A stretch of DNA of 53,808 nt from an uncultured Ruminococcus sp. GTDB lineage: Bacteria > Bacillota > Clostridia > Oscillospirales > Ruminococcaceae. How positions within the stretch are numbered: position 1 is the first letter of the stretch; each line of letters opens with the position of its first letter. The DNA is taken from assembly GCA_934463425.1 (NCBI GenBank), contig CAKSJP010000015.1:1-53808 (forward strand). The letters run 5' to 3'. Below the pieces are notes generated by a model. It searched no databases. It was not told the DNA's origin and was given only the letters and a program-made list of their open reading frames with translations. This document shows, piece by piece, positions 17,684-24,169 of the stretch. A program made the position numbers and the translations under genes.

Positions 17684-17718
17684 AAAAACAAAAAGGACAC
17701 CTCCCGCAGGAGATGTCC
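17684..17718 (-). terminator. Terminator of the cohesin-like gene
   Basis: GGACATCTCC pairs with GGAGGTGTCC around a TGCG loop (17718-17695), followed by TTTTTG and T7. It would insulate the recombinase from the upstream, probably highly expressed, surface protein gene. Confidence 0.92.
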
Positions 17719-17781
17719 TCTTTTACGCACTTACATGCGTGTGAAATCAGTTGCGCCAATTGCTGCTATCGCAGCGATTGC

Positions 17782-18537
17782 TTACTTTCTCTTCTTGGAA
17801 ACCAGAGCTACGCCACCGATTACAGCTACAGCTACAGCTACGCCAGCTACCGGCAGAGCGTCACCAGTCTTCGGAGAAGAAGTGGAAGCTGCCTTCTTGG
17901 TAGAAGTTGCAACCTTAGCGGTTGTTGTAGCCTTAGTCGGAGCCTGAGTCGGAGCTTCAGTTGTTGCCGGAGCAGCAGTTGTTGTGGTCGGAGCCTCAGT
18001 CGGATCCTCAGTGATGATGATTGCGCCAGCAACCGGTGCGAACTCATCAGTGATCATCTTGCCGTCAGCATCGAAGTGACCAGCAGTGGTGTGAACACCC
18101 TTTGCATTCTCGTTGGTGATGGTGATAGCATACTCGTCGCCAGCCTTTGCATCTTCTGTTACAGTAACAGTCAGTGCAGCGATCTGACCAGCCGGAATGT
18201 TGCTCATGTCAGCAGAACCGAAAGAATACGGCATCCAAACGAAACCGTTGGAGTGAGCAGCAGCAGCAGAAGCGTCAGTAGTGGACTTAGCCTTAACGTA
18301 GGTCAGGCCATCAGCCAGCTTCATGCCGAAGTCAACTGCGCACAGATCTGCAGAAGCAGAGATCGGAACAGTAACTTCGTAGTTAGCTGCCTTCAGTTCG
18401 GACAGGGTCATAGTAACGGTACCAGCAGAGATTGCCTGATCAGCAGCACTTGCCGGAACAGCCATAACAGCTGCAGAAGCAGCTACAACAGCAGCAGCAG
18501 ACAGAGCTGCCATTGTCTTTTTCAATGTAGTCTTCAT
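17782..18537 (-). CDS. Cohesin-like cell-wall-anchored protein (ScaE-type scaffoldin candidate)
   Basis: A 251-residue secreted protein. It has a signal peptide (MKTTLKKTMAALSAAAVVAA...ASAA), one ~145-residue beta-rich domain with cohesin-like features (VTVPISASADLCAVDFGMKLADGLTY, IAALTVTVTEDAKAGDEYAITI), a Thr/Ala/Pro linker, and a C-terminal sorting signal (SPKTGD, hydrophobic stretch, KKRK). The sorting motif lacks the canonical leading Leu-Pro. In ruminococcal cellulosomes a single-cohesin wall protein (ScaE) tethers the enzyme complex, and this layout matches. The cohesin call is by pattern, not a profile match. It lies between a dockerin gene and the recombinase, inside the dpaA-interrupting element. 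Confidence 0.65.
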   Translation of the reverse strand: MKTTLKKTMAALSAAAVVAASAAVMAVPASAADQAISAGTVTMTLSELKAANYEVTVPISASADLCAVDFGMKLADGLTYVKAKSTTDASAAAAHSNGFVWMPYSFGSADMSNIPAGQIAALTVTVTEDAKAGDEYAITITNENAKGVHTTAGHFDADGKMITDEFAPVAGAIIITEDPTEAPTTTTAAPATTEAPTQAPTKATTTAKVATSTKKAASTSSPKTGDALPVAGVAVAVAVIGGVALVSKKRK

Positions 18538-18584
18538 TTTTCTATTTCCTTTCAAGAATATAAAAATTTATGTGATATAAGCGA

Positions 18585-18606
18585 GGCGCAATATGCACCT
18601 TGCGCC
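18585..18606 (-). other. Hairpin between the dockerin and cohesin-like genes
   Basis: GGCGCAA and TTGCGCC form a 7-bp stem around an 8-nt loop, without a following T-run. It may be a processing or stability structure separating the two messages. Confidence 0.5.
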
Positions 18607-18654
18607 GCACCTATATACAAGCGTTTAAAAAATCAGTTTCTGTAAGCCAAATGC

Positions 18655-20808
18655 TTACTTGATAACTTCTTCCCAAGTAGGCTCCTGACCAACACCGACC
18701 ATTGCAGCGTATGTCAGCAGATAAGCAGCATCCTTAGAATCGATTGCAGATACGCCCTCTTCTACAACACCAGCCTTGGACTCTGTATCAATATCAGATA
18801 CCAGATAGTCCAGCTTGGTCAGCAGATCGCTTGCGTCCTTACCAGTTGTCGGGAAGTACGGTTCCTGACCAACACCATACAGTGCAGAATATGTCAGGAT
18901 CTCAGTAGCGTCCTTAGAATCTACAACGCCGTCCAGGTTGGTGTCACCCTTCAGAGCAACTGCAACAGTCGGAGCAGCATCAATGGTGATGTCCTCTTCG
19001 CCCTTGTAGTTCAGAGCAACAGTGCCTTCAAAGTAAACCTTGCCTGCGCCAGCTTCCTTGTCAACAGTCTCGTATACGCTTGCCGGAGTTTCAGCAAACT
19101 CGAGTACGTCTGCCGGAGCATAGGACTCGTCAGTTGTGCCGTCTTCCAGGTACAGGGTTACAGACTCAACCAGACCTGCCAGATCGAAGGATTCTTCGCT
19201 GGACAGATATACGTTAGAAGCAGTCTCAGCGTCAACCAGCTTAACCTCTACAGAAGAAATGTTGGTCGGCAGCGGCTTGGTCTCTGTGTTTGTGTCAGAA
19301 CCAGTGTCGCTGCTGCTGCTTGCGGTAGTGTCGGTAGAAACAGTGGTTTCAGTGGAATTACTTGTATCGCTGCTGCTTACAGTAGTTTCAGTGCTTACAG
19401 TAGTTTCAGTGCTTACAGTAGTTTCAGTGCTTACGGTTGTCTCAGTGCTTACAGTGGTTTCGCTGGAAGAAGTTGTGTCACTGGTCTCACTGGTAGAAGT
19501 GGTAGTTGTGGTCTTGTCCTTCAGAACAACTGTAACATCACGGGTAACATCAAAAGCAACGCTGCCCTTTGCAGAACCCTCAACCTTAACAGTCTTTACG
19601 GTCTCTACAGAAGCAACTTCCTTCTCCGGCATCTTTTCAGCAACCTGTGCCTTTACATAAGCAACAACAGCGTCGTACTCAGCATCAGCAATTTCCAGTT
19701 CAGCGGTATAGTTGCCTGCGTTTGCAGCAACAGTTACCTTTGTTGCGCTCTTTGCCAGAGCAGCAGCATCATCAGCAGATACAGCCAGCTCAACATTTAC
19801 GCCGGCATCCTTCAGACTGCTGTTTACAGAAGCTACAGTCTTATCGAAAGAAGCGCCGTACTTTGCAGCCAGGCCGTCAACGGTATTCGGTACATTTGCA
19901 GCAGAAGCAATGCCCTTCTTTACTGCATAGTTCAGTGCAGCAGCCAGAGCAGCGTCAGCGCTGTCATAGCTCTTCTCAGCAACAGTCAGCTTCTGTGCAG
20001 CAGACAGCTTCTTGTTTACAGCATCGATCTTGCTGGACAGCTTGTCGGTCTCAGCCTGCAGCTTTGCCAGGTCGCCTGCAATATCGAAGTCAGCGTTTGC
20101 GCGAACTTCCGCTTCGGTCATGCCGTTGTCAGCAGCCAGCTTCTTAACCTTCTGGTCTACAGCAGCAACGATCTGTGCTTTCAGGTTGTCATAAACAGCC
20201 TGCATGTACTTGGTAGCAGTGCTTACGGTATATTCCTTGCCGTCAGCAGTGAAGGTCAGAGCAGTTGTTGCCTTCTTGTTGTCCAGATCAGTTGCGATGG
20301 TTGCGGTGTAAGCAACGTCCTTCAGGATGGAAGTATCCAGAGTTACGTTCTCATAGCCGTCCATGCCAGCCAGCTTGTCAGCCAGCTCCGGAGCCAGATA
20401 GCTGTCCAGATTTGCTGTACCGGAAATGGTAACCACGCCGTCCTTTACCGTAGCGGTCGGATTGGAGGATGCGTTTACGATATCCTTCAGCAGCTCTGCA
20501 TAGTAGTTTGTGGAGTTGATGCCTGCTACAATGTCCTTTGCATTCAGGGTGATGGTCTTGTCTGCAGCAGCAGAAGTCAGCTTTTCGCCCAGAGTCTTGT
20601 TCCAGTCAGAAGCAACGGTATAGGTGATGGTGTCACCAGCCGGGCTCTCCGGAAAACCAGTCTCTGCATTTACCTTGAGCAGCTGATCAGCTGTTACCTG
20701 CAGTGCAGCCGGATCTTCCGCAGCGTTTGCAGAAATTGCAAGAATCTGACCCAGTGCAACCGGAATTGCGACAGTTGCAGCAAGAAGTCTGTTGAATGTC
20801 TTCTTCAT
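18655..20808 (-). CDS. Secreted protein with C-terminal dockerin
   Basis: A 717-residue protein. It has a signal peptide (MKKTFNRLLAATVAIPVALGQILAISANAA), a ~400-residue alpha/beta region of unknown type with helical stretches (e.g. LKAQIVAAVDQKVKKLAADNG), a Thr/Ser-rich tandem-repeat linker (TETTVS units), a beta domain, and a C-terminal dockerin with two calcium-loop segments (GDTNLDGVVDSKDATEIL and ISAIDSKDAAYLL-like). It has no recognisable hydrolase motif, so it may be a structural or adhesive cellulosome component. The start at 20808 has AGAGGT upstream. It shares orientation and a low-complexity codon style with the cohesin-like gene, which could in principle bind it. It lies within the dpaA element. 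Confidence 0.85.
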   Translation of the reverse strand: MKKTFNRLLAATVAIPVALGQILAISANAAEDPAALQVTADQLLKVNAETGFPESPAGDTITYTVASDWNKTLGEKLTSAAADKTITLNAKDIVAGINSTNYYAELLKDIVNASSNPTATVKDGVVTISGTANLDSYLAPELADKLAGMDGYENVTLDTSILKDVAYTATIATDLDNKKATTALTFTADGKEYTVSTATKYMQAVYDNLKAQIVAAVDQKVKKLAADNGMTEAEVRANADFDIAGDLAKLQAETDKLSSKIDAVNKKLSAAQKLTVAEKSYDSADAALAAALNYAVKKGIASAANVPNTVDGLAAKYGASFDKTVASVNSSLKDAGVNVELAVSADDAAALAKSATKVTVAANAGNYTAELEIADAEYDAVVAYVKAQVAEKMPEKEVASVETVKTVKVEGSAKGSVAFDVTRDVTVVLKDKTTTTTSTSETSDTTSSSETTVSTETTVSTETTVSTETTVSTETTVSSSDTSNSTETTVSTDTTASSSSDTGSDTNTETKPLPTNISSVEVKLVDAETASNVYLSSEESFDLAGLVESVTLYLEDGTTDESYAPADVLEFAETPASVYETVDKEAGAGKVYFEGTVALNYKGEEDITIDAAPTVAVALKGDTNLDGVVDSKDATEILTYSALYGVGQEPYFPTTGKDASDLLTKLDYLVSDIDTESKAGVVEEGVSAIDSKDAAYLLTYAAMVGVGQEPTWEEVIK
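19376..19460 (-). repeat. 18-bp tandem repeats encoding TETTVS units
   Basis: About five near-identical 18-bp units inside the dockerin gene encode a Thr/Ser-rich linker. Copy number is likely to vary by slippage while keeping frame. Confidence 0.9.
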
Positions 20809-20842
20809 TTCTCTTTACCTCTCTTTGTATGAGTTTTATTGC

Positions 20843-20880
20843 CGTCTGCATGGATGTGATTCATCCAACCCCAACAGACG
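20843..20880 (-). other. Structured leader of the dockerin gene
   Basis: CGTCTG (20880-20875) pairs with CAGACG (20848-20843), enclosing an inner GGATG/CATCC hairpin. A second hairpin GAGGG/CCCTC lies at about 20948-20968. The leader from the promoter to the ATG is ~170 nt. The role is unknown. Confidence 0.5.
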
Positions 20881-20987
20881 CATCTGCACCCGGTCCAATC
20901 CCGCTTCATTTCCCGGATCGCACATACTGCGGCAATTTTTTGCCTACGAGGGTCTATAGAAAGCCCTCATAAACAATTTACATACGT

Positions 20988-21016
20988 ATTTTAACATATT
21001 ATTGCCCTCGTGTCAA
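20988..21016 (-). promoter_or_regulatory. Promoter of the dockerin gene
   Basis: TTGACA (21016-21011), 17-bp spacer, TAAAAT (20993-20988). A vegetative sigma-A promoter, so the cargo is expected to be expressed in growing cells. Confidence 0.85.
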
Positions 21017-21035
21017 GTCTATCTGCCGATTTTTT

Positions 21036-21962
21036 TTAAAATTCTTCAATGGATATTATCCCCGTTTTTGTCGCTTTTTCACAATTTTCAGACCGAAATT
21101 CGCAATTCAACAGTCTTTCCACCGACTTTTCAACAATTCCACAGAAGTCCGGCAGGTGAAAACGCCCCGCCTCCGGCGGAATGCCCAGTGCCCACACCGT
21201 CCGGACACCCAGCCGCTCTGCCGCAGCAAAGTCCGTGCCGCCGGGCCGGGATGCCAGATCGATCACCAGCCCATCCGGCGGCAGCTTCGCCAGCACCTGC
21301 TCTGTCACCAGCAGCACGGGGACGGTATTGAACAGCACCTGCTGCTTTCCGGCGGCATCCGGAAGCGTTTCCACCGGGATCGCCGGAAACCCCTGCATTT
21401 CTGCCAATGCCCTGGTCTCACACCGCCGGGCGCAGACCGTCACCGCCATGCCCAGACTGCGGAGCCGGGGCGCAAGTGCCATGCCGATCCTGCCATAGCC
21501 CAGGATCAGCGCCGGCGTGCCGTGCAGCGTCCGGTCGGTCTCCTCCATGGCGATGCGGACAGCGCCCTCGGCAGTGGGGACAGCGTTCGCGAGACACAGC
21601 TCCTCCCGGCGGAGATAGTCCGCCGCCGCCATGCCCCGCGCCGTGAACCGCTTTGCAGCAGTCTCACAGCCGCCGCCCAGCATCAGGGCACCCGGTTTTC
21701 CACGTTCTGCCAGAGCCGCCAGAGATATGGTTTTGTCCCAGAGCGGCGCGTGCACCGTTTCACCGTCCCGGCTTGCCGGAAGCGGAAGCACCAGCACGTC
21801 ATACGCCGGCGCTTCCTCCGGAGACGAGACGCTTTGCAGTCCGGGCTGTGCCGGAAGCCCCAGGGTACAAACTGCCGCCCCGGTCTTTTCCCGGAGACGC
21901 TGTGCCGCATACAGCTGCCGCAGGTCGCCGCCTGCCGCAAGGATCACTTTGTCGGATGTCAT
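21036..21962 (-). CDS. dpaA: Dipicolinate synthase subunit A, N-terminal part (gene interrupted)
   Basis: As it stands this frame encodes 308 residues. Residues 1-~262 match DpaA: the N-terminal domain (ILAAGGDLRQLYAAQRL, NAVPTAEGAVRIAMEETD) and the NAD(P)-binding domain (ALILGYGRIGMALAPRL, VIDLASRPGGTDFAAAERLGVRTVWALG). After ALGIP the sequence (EAGRFHLPDFCGIVEKS...) is unlike DpaA and comes from the inserted element. The true C-terminus lies at 16057-16160. The start ATG at 21962 was chosen over 21968 because GGAGGG is then 7 nt away. A sigma-K type promoter lies 180 bp upstream. Without excision the product lacks its conserved C-terminal helix and is probably inactive. Confidence 0.92.
   Translation of the reverse strand: MTSDKVILAAGGDLRQLYAAQRLREKTGAAVCTLGLPAQPGLQSVSSPEEAPAYDVLVLPLPASRDGETVHAPLWDKTISLAALAERGKPGALMLGGGCETAAKRFTARGMAAADYLRREELCLANAVPTAEGAVRIAMEETDRTLHGTPALILGYGRIGMALAPRLRSLGMAVTVCARRCETRALAEMQGFPAIPVETLPDAAGKQQVLFNTVPVLLVTEQVLAKLPPDGLVIDLASRPGGTDFAAAERLGVRTVWALGIPPEAGRFHLPDFCGIVEKSVERLLNCEFRSENCEKATKTGIISIEEF
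21156..21178 (-). other. Attachment site at the dpaA N-terminal side of the element
   Basis: Core 21173-21178 next to element arm 21156-21171 (AACGCCCCGCC plus the GTG extension). It mirrors the arm at 16165-16180. Confidence 0.75.
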
Positions 21963-22139
21963 AGGCATTCCCTCCGCATTGTCCGGAATCCATGGCAGTC
22001 CGCACCAGAGATTCCCTTCAGATCATCACATTTTTCTGCAGGCTTCAGTTTTCAACAACTTTTCAACTTTTCCACCATTTTCATCGTGGAAAACCTGTGG
22101 AAAGCACACGCCGTGCCCACAGCGCCGGCGCGTATACTT

Positions 22140-22168
22140 TAAGATATGCCAGAGCCGCAGCCGGGGTG
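22140..22168 (-). promoter_or_regulatory. Sigma-K-type promoter of dpaA
   Basis: CAC (22168-22166), 17-bp spacer, CATATCTTA (22148-22140). This fits every fixed position of the mother-cell sigma-K consensus (mAC-N16/17-CATAnnnTA). It starts transcription just after the upstream terminator, leaving a ~170-nt leader. spoVF is a sigma-K target in Bacillus. Confidence 0.7.
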
Positions 22169-22171
22169 CGC

Positions 22172-22204
22172 AAAAAAGCGCCCTCCTTTCGGAAAGCGCT
22201 TTTC
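22172..22204 (-). terminator. Terminator of the permease/DUF5696 operon
   Basis: AAAAGCGC pairs with GCGCTTTT, continuing inward CTTTCC/GGAGGG around GAAA, ending in TTTTTT on the minus strand. It separates the transport operon from dpaA. Confidence 0.9.
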
Positions 22205-22230
22205 CAGCATATTCAAGAATTTTGTTTGTG

Positions 22231-23259
22231 TTATCCTACCAGACCGGAGCGTTCGATACCCTCGGTAAAGTACTTCTGCAGGAACACATACATGATCAGG
22301 ATGGGCAGGATCGCCATCAGACAGCCTGCCTCCATCCAGACGATCTGCTCTCTGGGGCTGACGTCTGCGTTGTTGAACAGCTGCTGGGAAAGCAGGGTGC
22401 TCAGATTTTTCAGCATCAGGGCAATGGTCTGATTCTTGGTGAAGAAGGTGGAGCTGACATAATAGTCATTCCAGTACCAGACCACGGAGAACAGGAACAC
22501 GGTCAGGAACGAGGACGATGCATTGGGGATCATGACCTGGACAAATGTCCGAAGGGGCCCGCAGCCGTCCAGATAAGCCGCATCCTCCAGTTCCTTGGGC
22601 AGACCCTTGAAGAACTGCCGGAAGATGAAGATCATCAGACCGGCGCGAATGCCGTTGCCCATTGCCGCCGGCAGATACATGCACAGCTTGGAGTTGATGA
22701 GATTGATGTCCAGTCCGAACAGCCCGAAGTGCCGGAACAGCATGTACTGGGGAATGGAGATGATCTGCGACGGCACCAGGATCATCATGACAACGATGCC
22801 GAAGAGAATGCCCTTGCCCTTGAACTTGAACCGGGCGAAGCCATAGCCTGCCAGAGCGCAGGATGCCACCTGTACCAGGGAGCAGCCCACATTCAGCAGA
22901 AACGTGGTTTTCAGGGTGTTCCAGATATCCATGACACCGGCGGTGTCGCTGATAACGCTCCAGGTGAGGTGCCGCGGAATCCACATGACCGTAGGGTCAC
23001 TCATATCTGCGGGATCGCGGAACGCACAGCTGATCATATAGATGAGGGGATAGAGAATGACAAAGCAGAGTCCGAAGAGGATAAAGAACCGGAAAAAGGG
23101 CCAGACTGCCTCGAACACGCGCTTGCGGCGCATATAGGCGATCTCGGACTTGTTCATGCTCTGCATGCGGATCTTCCGGGCTTCGCGCTTGCTCATGCCG
23201 TTGCCCACCTGTGCATCCTCCTTCGGGGACGCCAGCGGCGTATTTTTTGTTGTTTCCAT
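22231..23259 (-). CDS. Carbohydrate ABC transporter permease, MalG type (second pair)
   Basis: A 342-residue inner-membrane protein with six predicted membrane segments and the EAA loop (LPKELEDAAYLDGCGPLRTFVQVMIP) that contacts the ATPase. It has a longer than usual, charged N-terminal tail (~60 residues). It forms a heterodimer with the permease encoded just upstream. No ATPase gene is in the locus; Firmicute sugar importers often share a genome-wide MsmX-type ATPase. The start at 23259 follows AAGGAGG. It is last in the operon and followed by a strong terminator. Confidence 0.93.
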   Translation of the reverse strand: METTKNTPLASPKEDAQVGNGMSKREARKIRMQSMNKSEIAYMRRKRVFEAVWPFFRFFILFGLCFVILYPLIYMISCAFRDPADMSDPTVMWIPRHLTWSVISDTAGVMDIWNTLKTTFLLNVGCSLVQVASCALAGYGFARFKFKGKGILFGIVVMMILVPSQIISIPQYMLFRHFGLFGLDINLINSKLCMYLPAAMGNGIRAGLMIFIFRQFFKGLPKELEDAAYLDGCGPLRTFVQVMIPNASSSFLTVFLFSVVWYWNDYYVSSTFFTKNQTIALMLKNLSTLLSQQLFNNADVSPREQIVWMEAGCLMAILPILIMYVFLQKYFTEGIERSGLVG

Positions 23260-23275
23260 AACTGACGCCTCCTTT

Positions 23276-24169
23276 TTAATCTACTTCGTAATAAATGAAC
23301 TTGTTGAGAATTGCGGTAATGATGCCCACCGCCGCCAGGACGATGGCGAAGTATACCCACGCCATTGCCGAAGCCGGGCCATACTGCCAGTCGCTCTGCA
23401 AATCGAGGATGCGTCCCATTACCACGTTGTTCGGGTCTGTAAAGGAGTCGATGATGGTAAAGATGAAGCACGCCAGGATCATGGGGCTGACATAGGGCAG
23501 GGTGATCTTCCAGAAATATTCCCACGCGGTGGCGCCCTCCATCTGTGCCGCCTCTTTCGCAGAGACCGGGATGTTCTGGAGCGCCGCCAGGAAGATCAGG
23601 ATCTGGATGCCGGAGTTCCACACGATGCCGAAGATGTTGTCCGACACCATTTCGATGGTGGTCTGCATGCTGTCCGAGATCCCGTAGATGCCCAGAAATT
23701 CCATCAGCTCGCCCAGCAGATCGGTAGAGAACATGGTGGAGAACTGGCTGGCATCGCTGTTGCCGGTGCTCTGAAGGTTGCCGTTGATGATGTTGTACAC
23801 CGGGCCGGTGGCGATGATGACCGGGAGAAAGAACACGGCACGGGAGAAGGTCCGTCCCTTGAACTTCTGGTTCAGGATGACCGCCACGAACAGGGAGAAC
23901 ACCAGGATCAGCGGCGTTTTCCATGCGGTGTCCTTCAGCACCTTTACCAGATACTGACGGTAGTTCGGGTCTACGTTAAAGGCATAGTTATAGTTGTCCA
24001 TGCCCACCCAGCTGCCGACCATGCCGCCGGTGTCCGGGGTGATCTCCTGAAAGGAATAGAGCAGCGACTCTACCACAGGGATCAGAAAGAAGATCAGTGC
24101 GCCCACGAACCACAGTGCAATGAAGCAGTAGCCGTACATGCTCTTCCGTTTTTCATATGCCATTTTCAT
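23276..24169 (-). CDS. Carbohydrate ABC transporter permease, MalF/LacF type (second pair)
   Basis: A 297-residue permease with six membrane segments and the EAA motif (VSAKEAAQMEGATAWEYFWKITLP). Its ATG overlaps the stop of the DUF5696-like gene (ATGA), so translation is coupled. It pairs with the MalG-type gene 16 nt downstream. A substrate-binding protein specific to this pair is absent, so it may share the large binding protein at 31-34 kb or work with the DUF5696-like protein. Confidence 0.93.
   Translation of the reverse strand: MKMAYEKRKSMYGYCFIALWFVGALIFFLIPVVESLLYSFQEITPDTGGMVGSWVGMDNYNYAFNVDPNYRQYLVKVLKDTAWKTPLILVFSLFVAVILNQKFKGRTFSRAVFFLPVIIATGPVYNIINGNLQSTGNSDASQFSTMFSTDLLGELMEFLGIYGISDSMQTTIEMVSDNIFGIVWNSGIQILIFLAALQNIPVSAKEAAQMEGATAWEYFWKITLPYVSPMILACFIFTIIDSFTDPNNVVMGRILDLQSDWQYGPASAMAWVYFAIVLAAVGIITAILNKFIYYEVD

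Larger units (their letters stand above)
16155..21178 (-). mobile_element. Intervening element inside dpaA (skin-like, serine recombinase type), 5,018 bp
   Basis: The element is bounded by a directly repeated 6-bp core: CCGGCG on the plus strand at 16155-16160 and 21173-21178. Just inside each end lie inverted arms: GGCGGGGCGTT at 16165-16175, and its complement AACGCCCCGCC at 21161-21171. The symmetry extends (GTGnn) to 16180 and 21156. It contains a large serine recombinase whose stop is 2 bp from one arm, a sortase-anchored cohesin-like protein and a dockerin protein, all on the minus strand. Recombination between the cores would restore dpaA. Known parallels are skin in sigK and intervening elements in other spore genes. 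Excision during sporulation is inferred, not shown. Confidence 0.85.

Noticed and set aside
21036..21172. The last ~46 codons of the dpaA N-terminal frame as a genuine C-terminus
   Set aside because: They resemble nothing in DpaA and the true C-terminus is found next to dpaB. They are read-through into the inserted element.
22085..22110. DnaA-box-like words (TTTTCCACA type) as part of a replication origin
   Set aside because: There are only two or three imperfect copies, with no dnaA or dnaN nearby and no AT-rich unwinding region.
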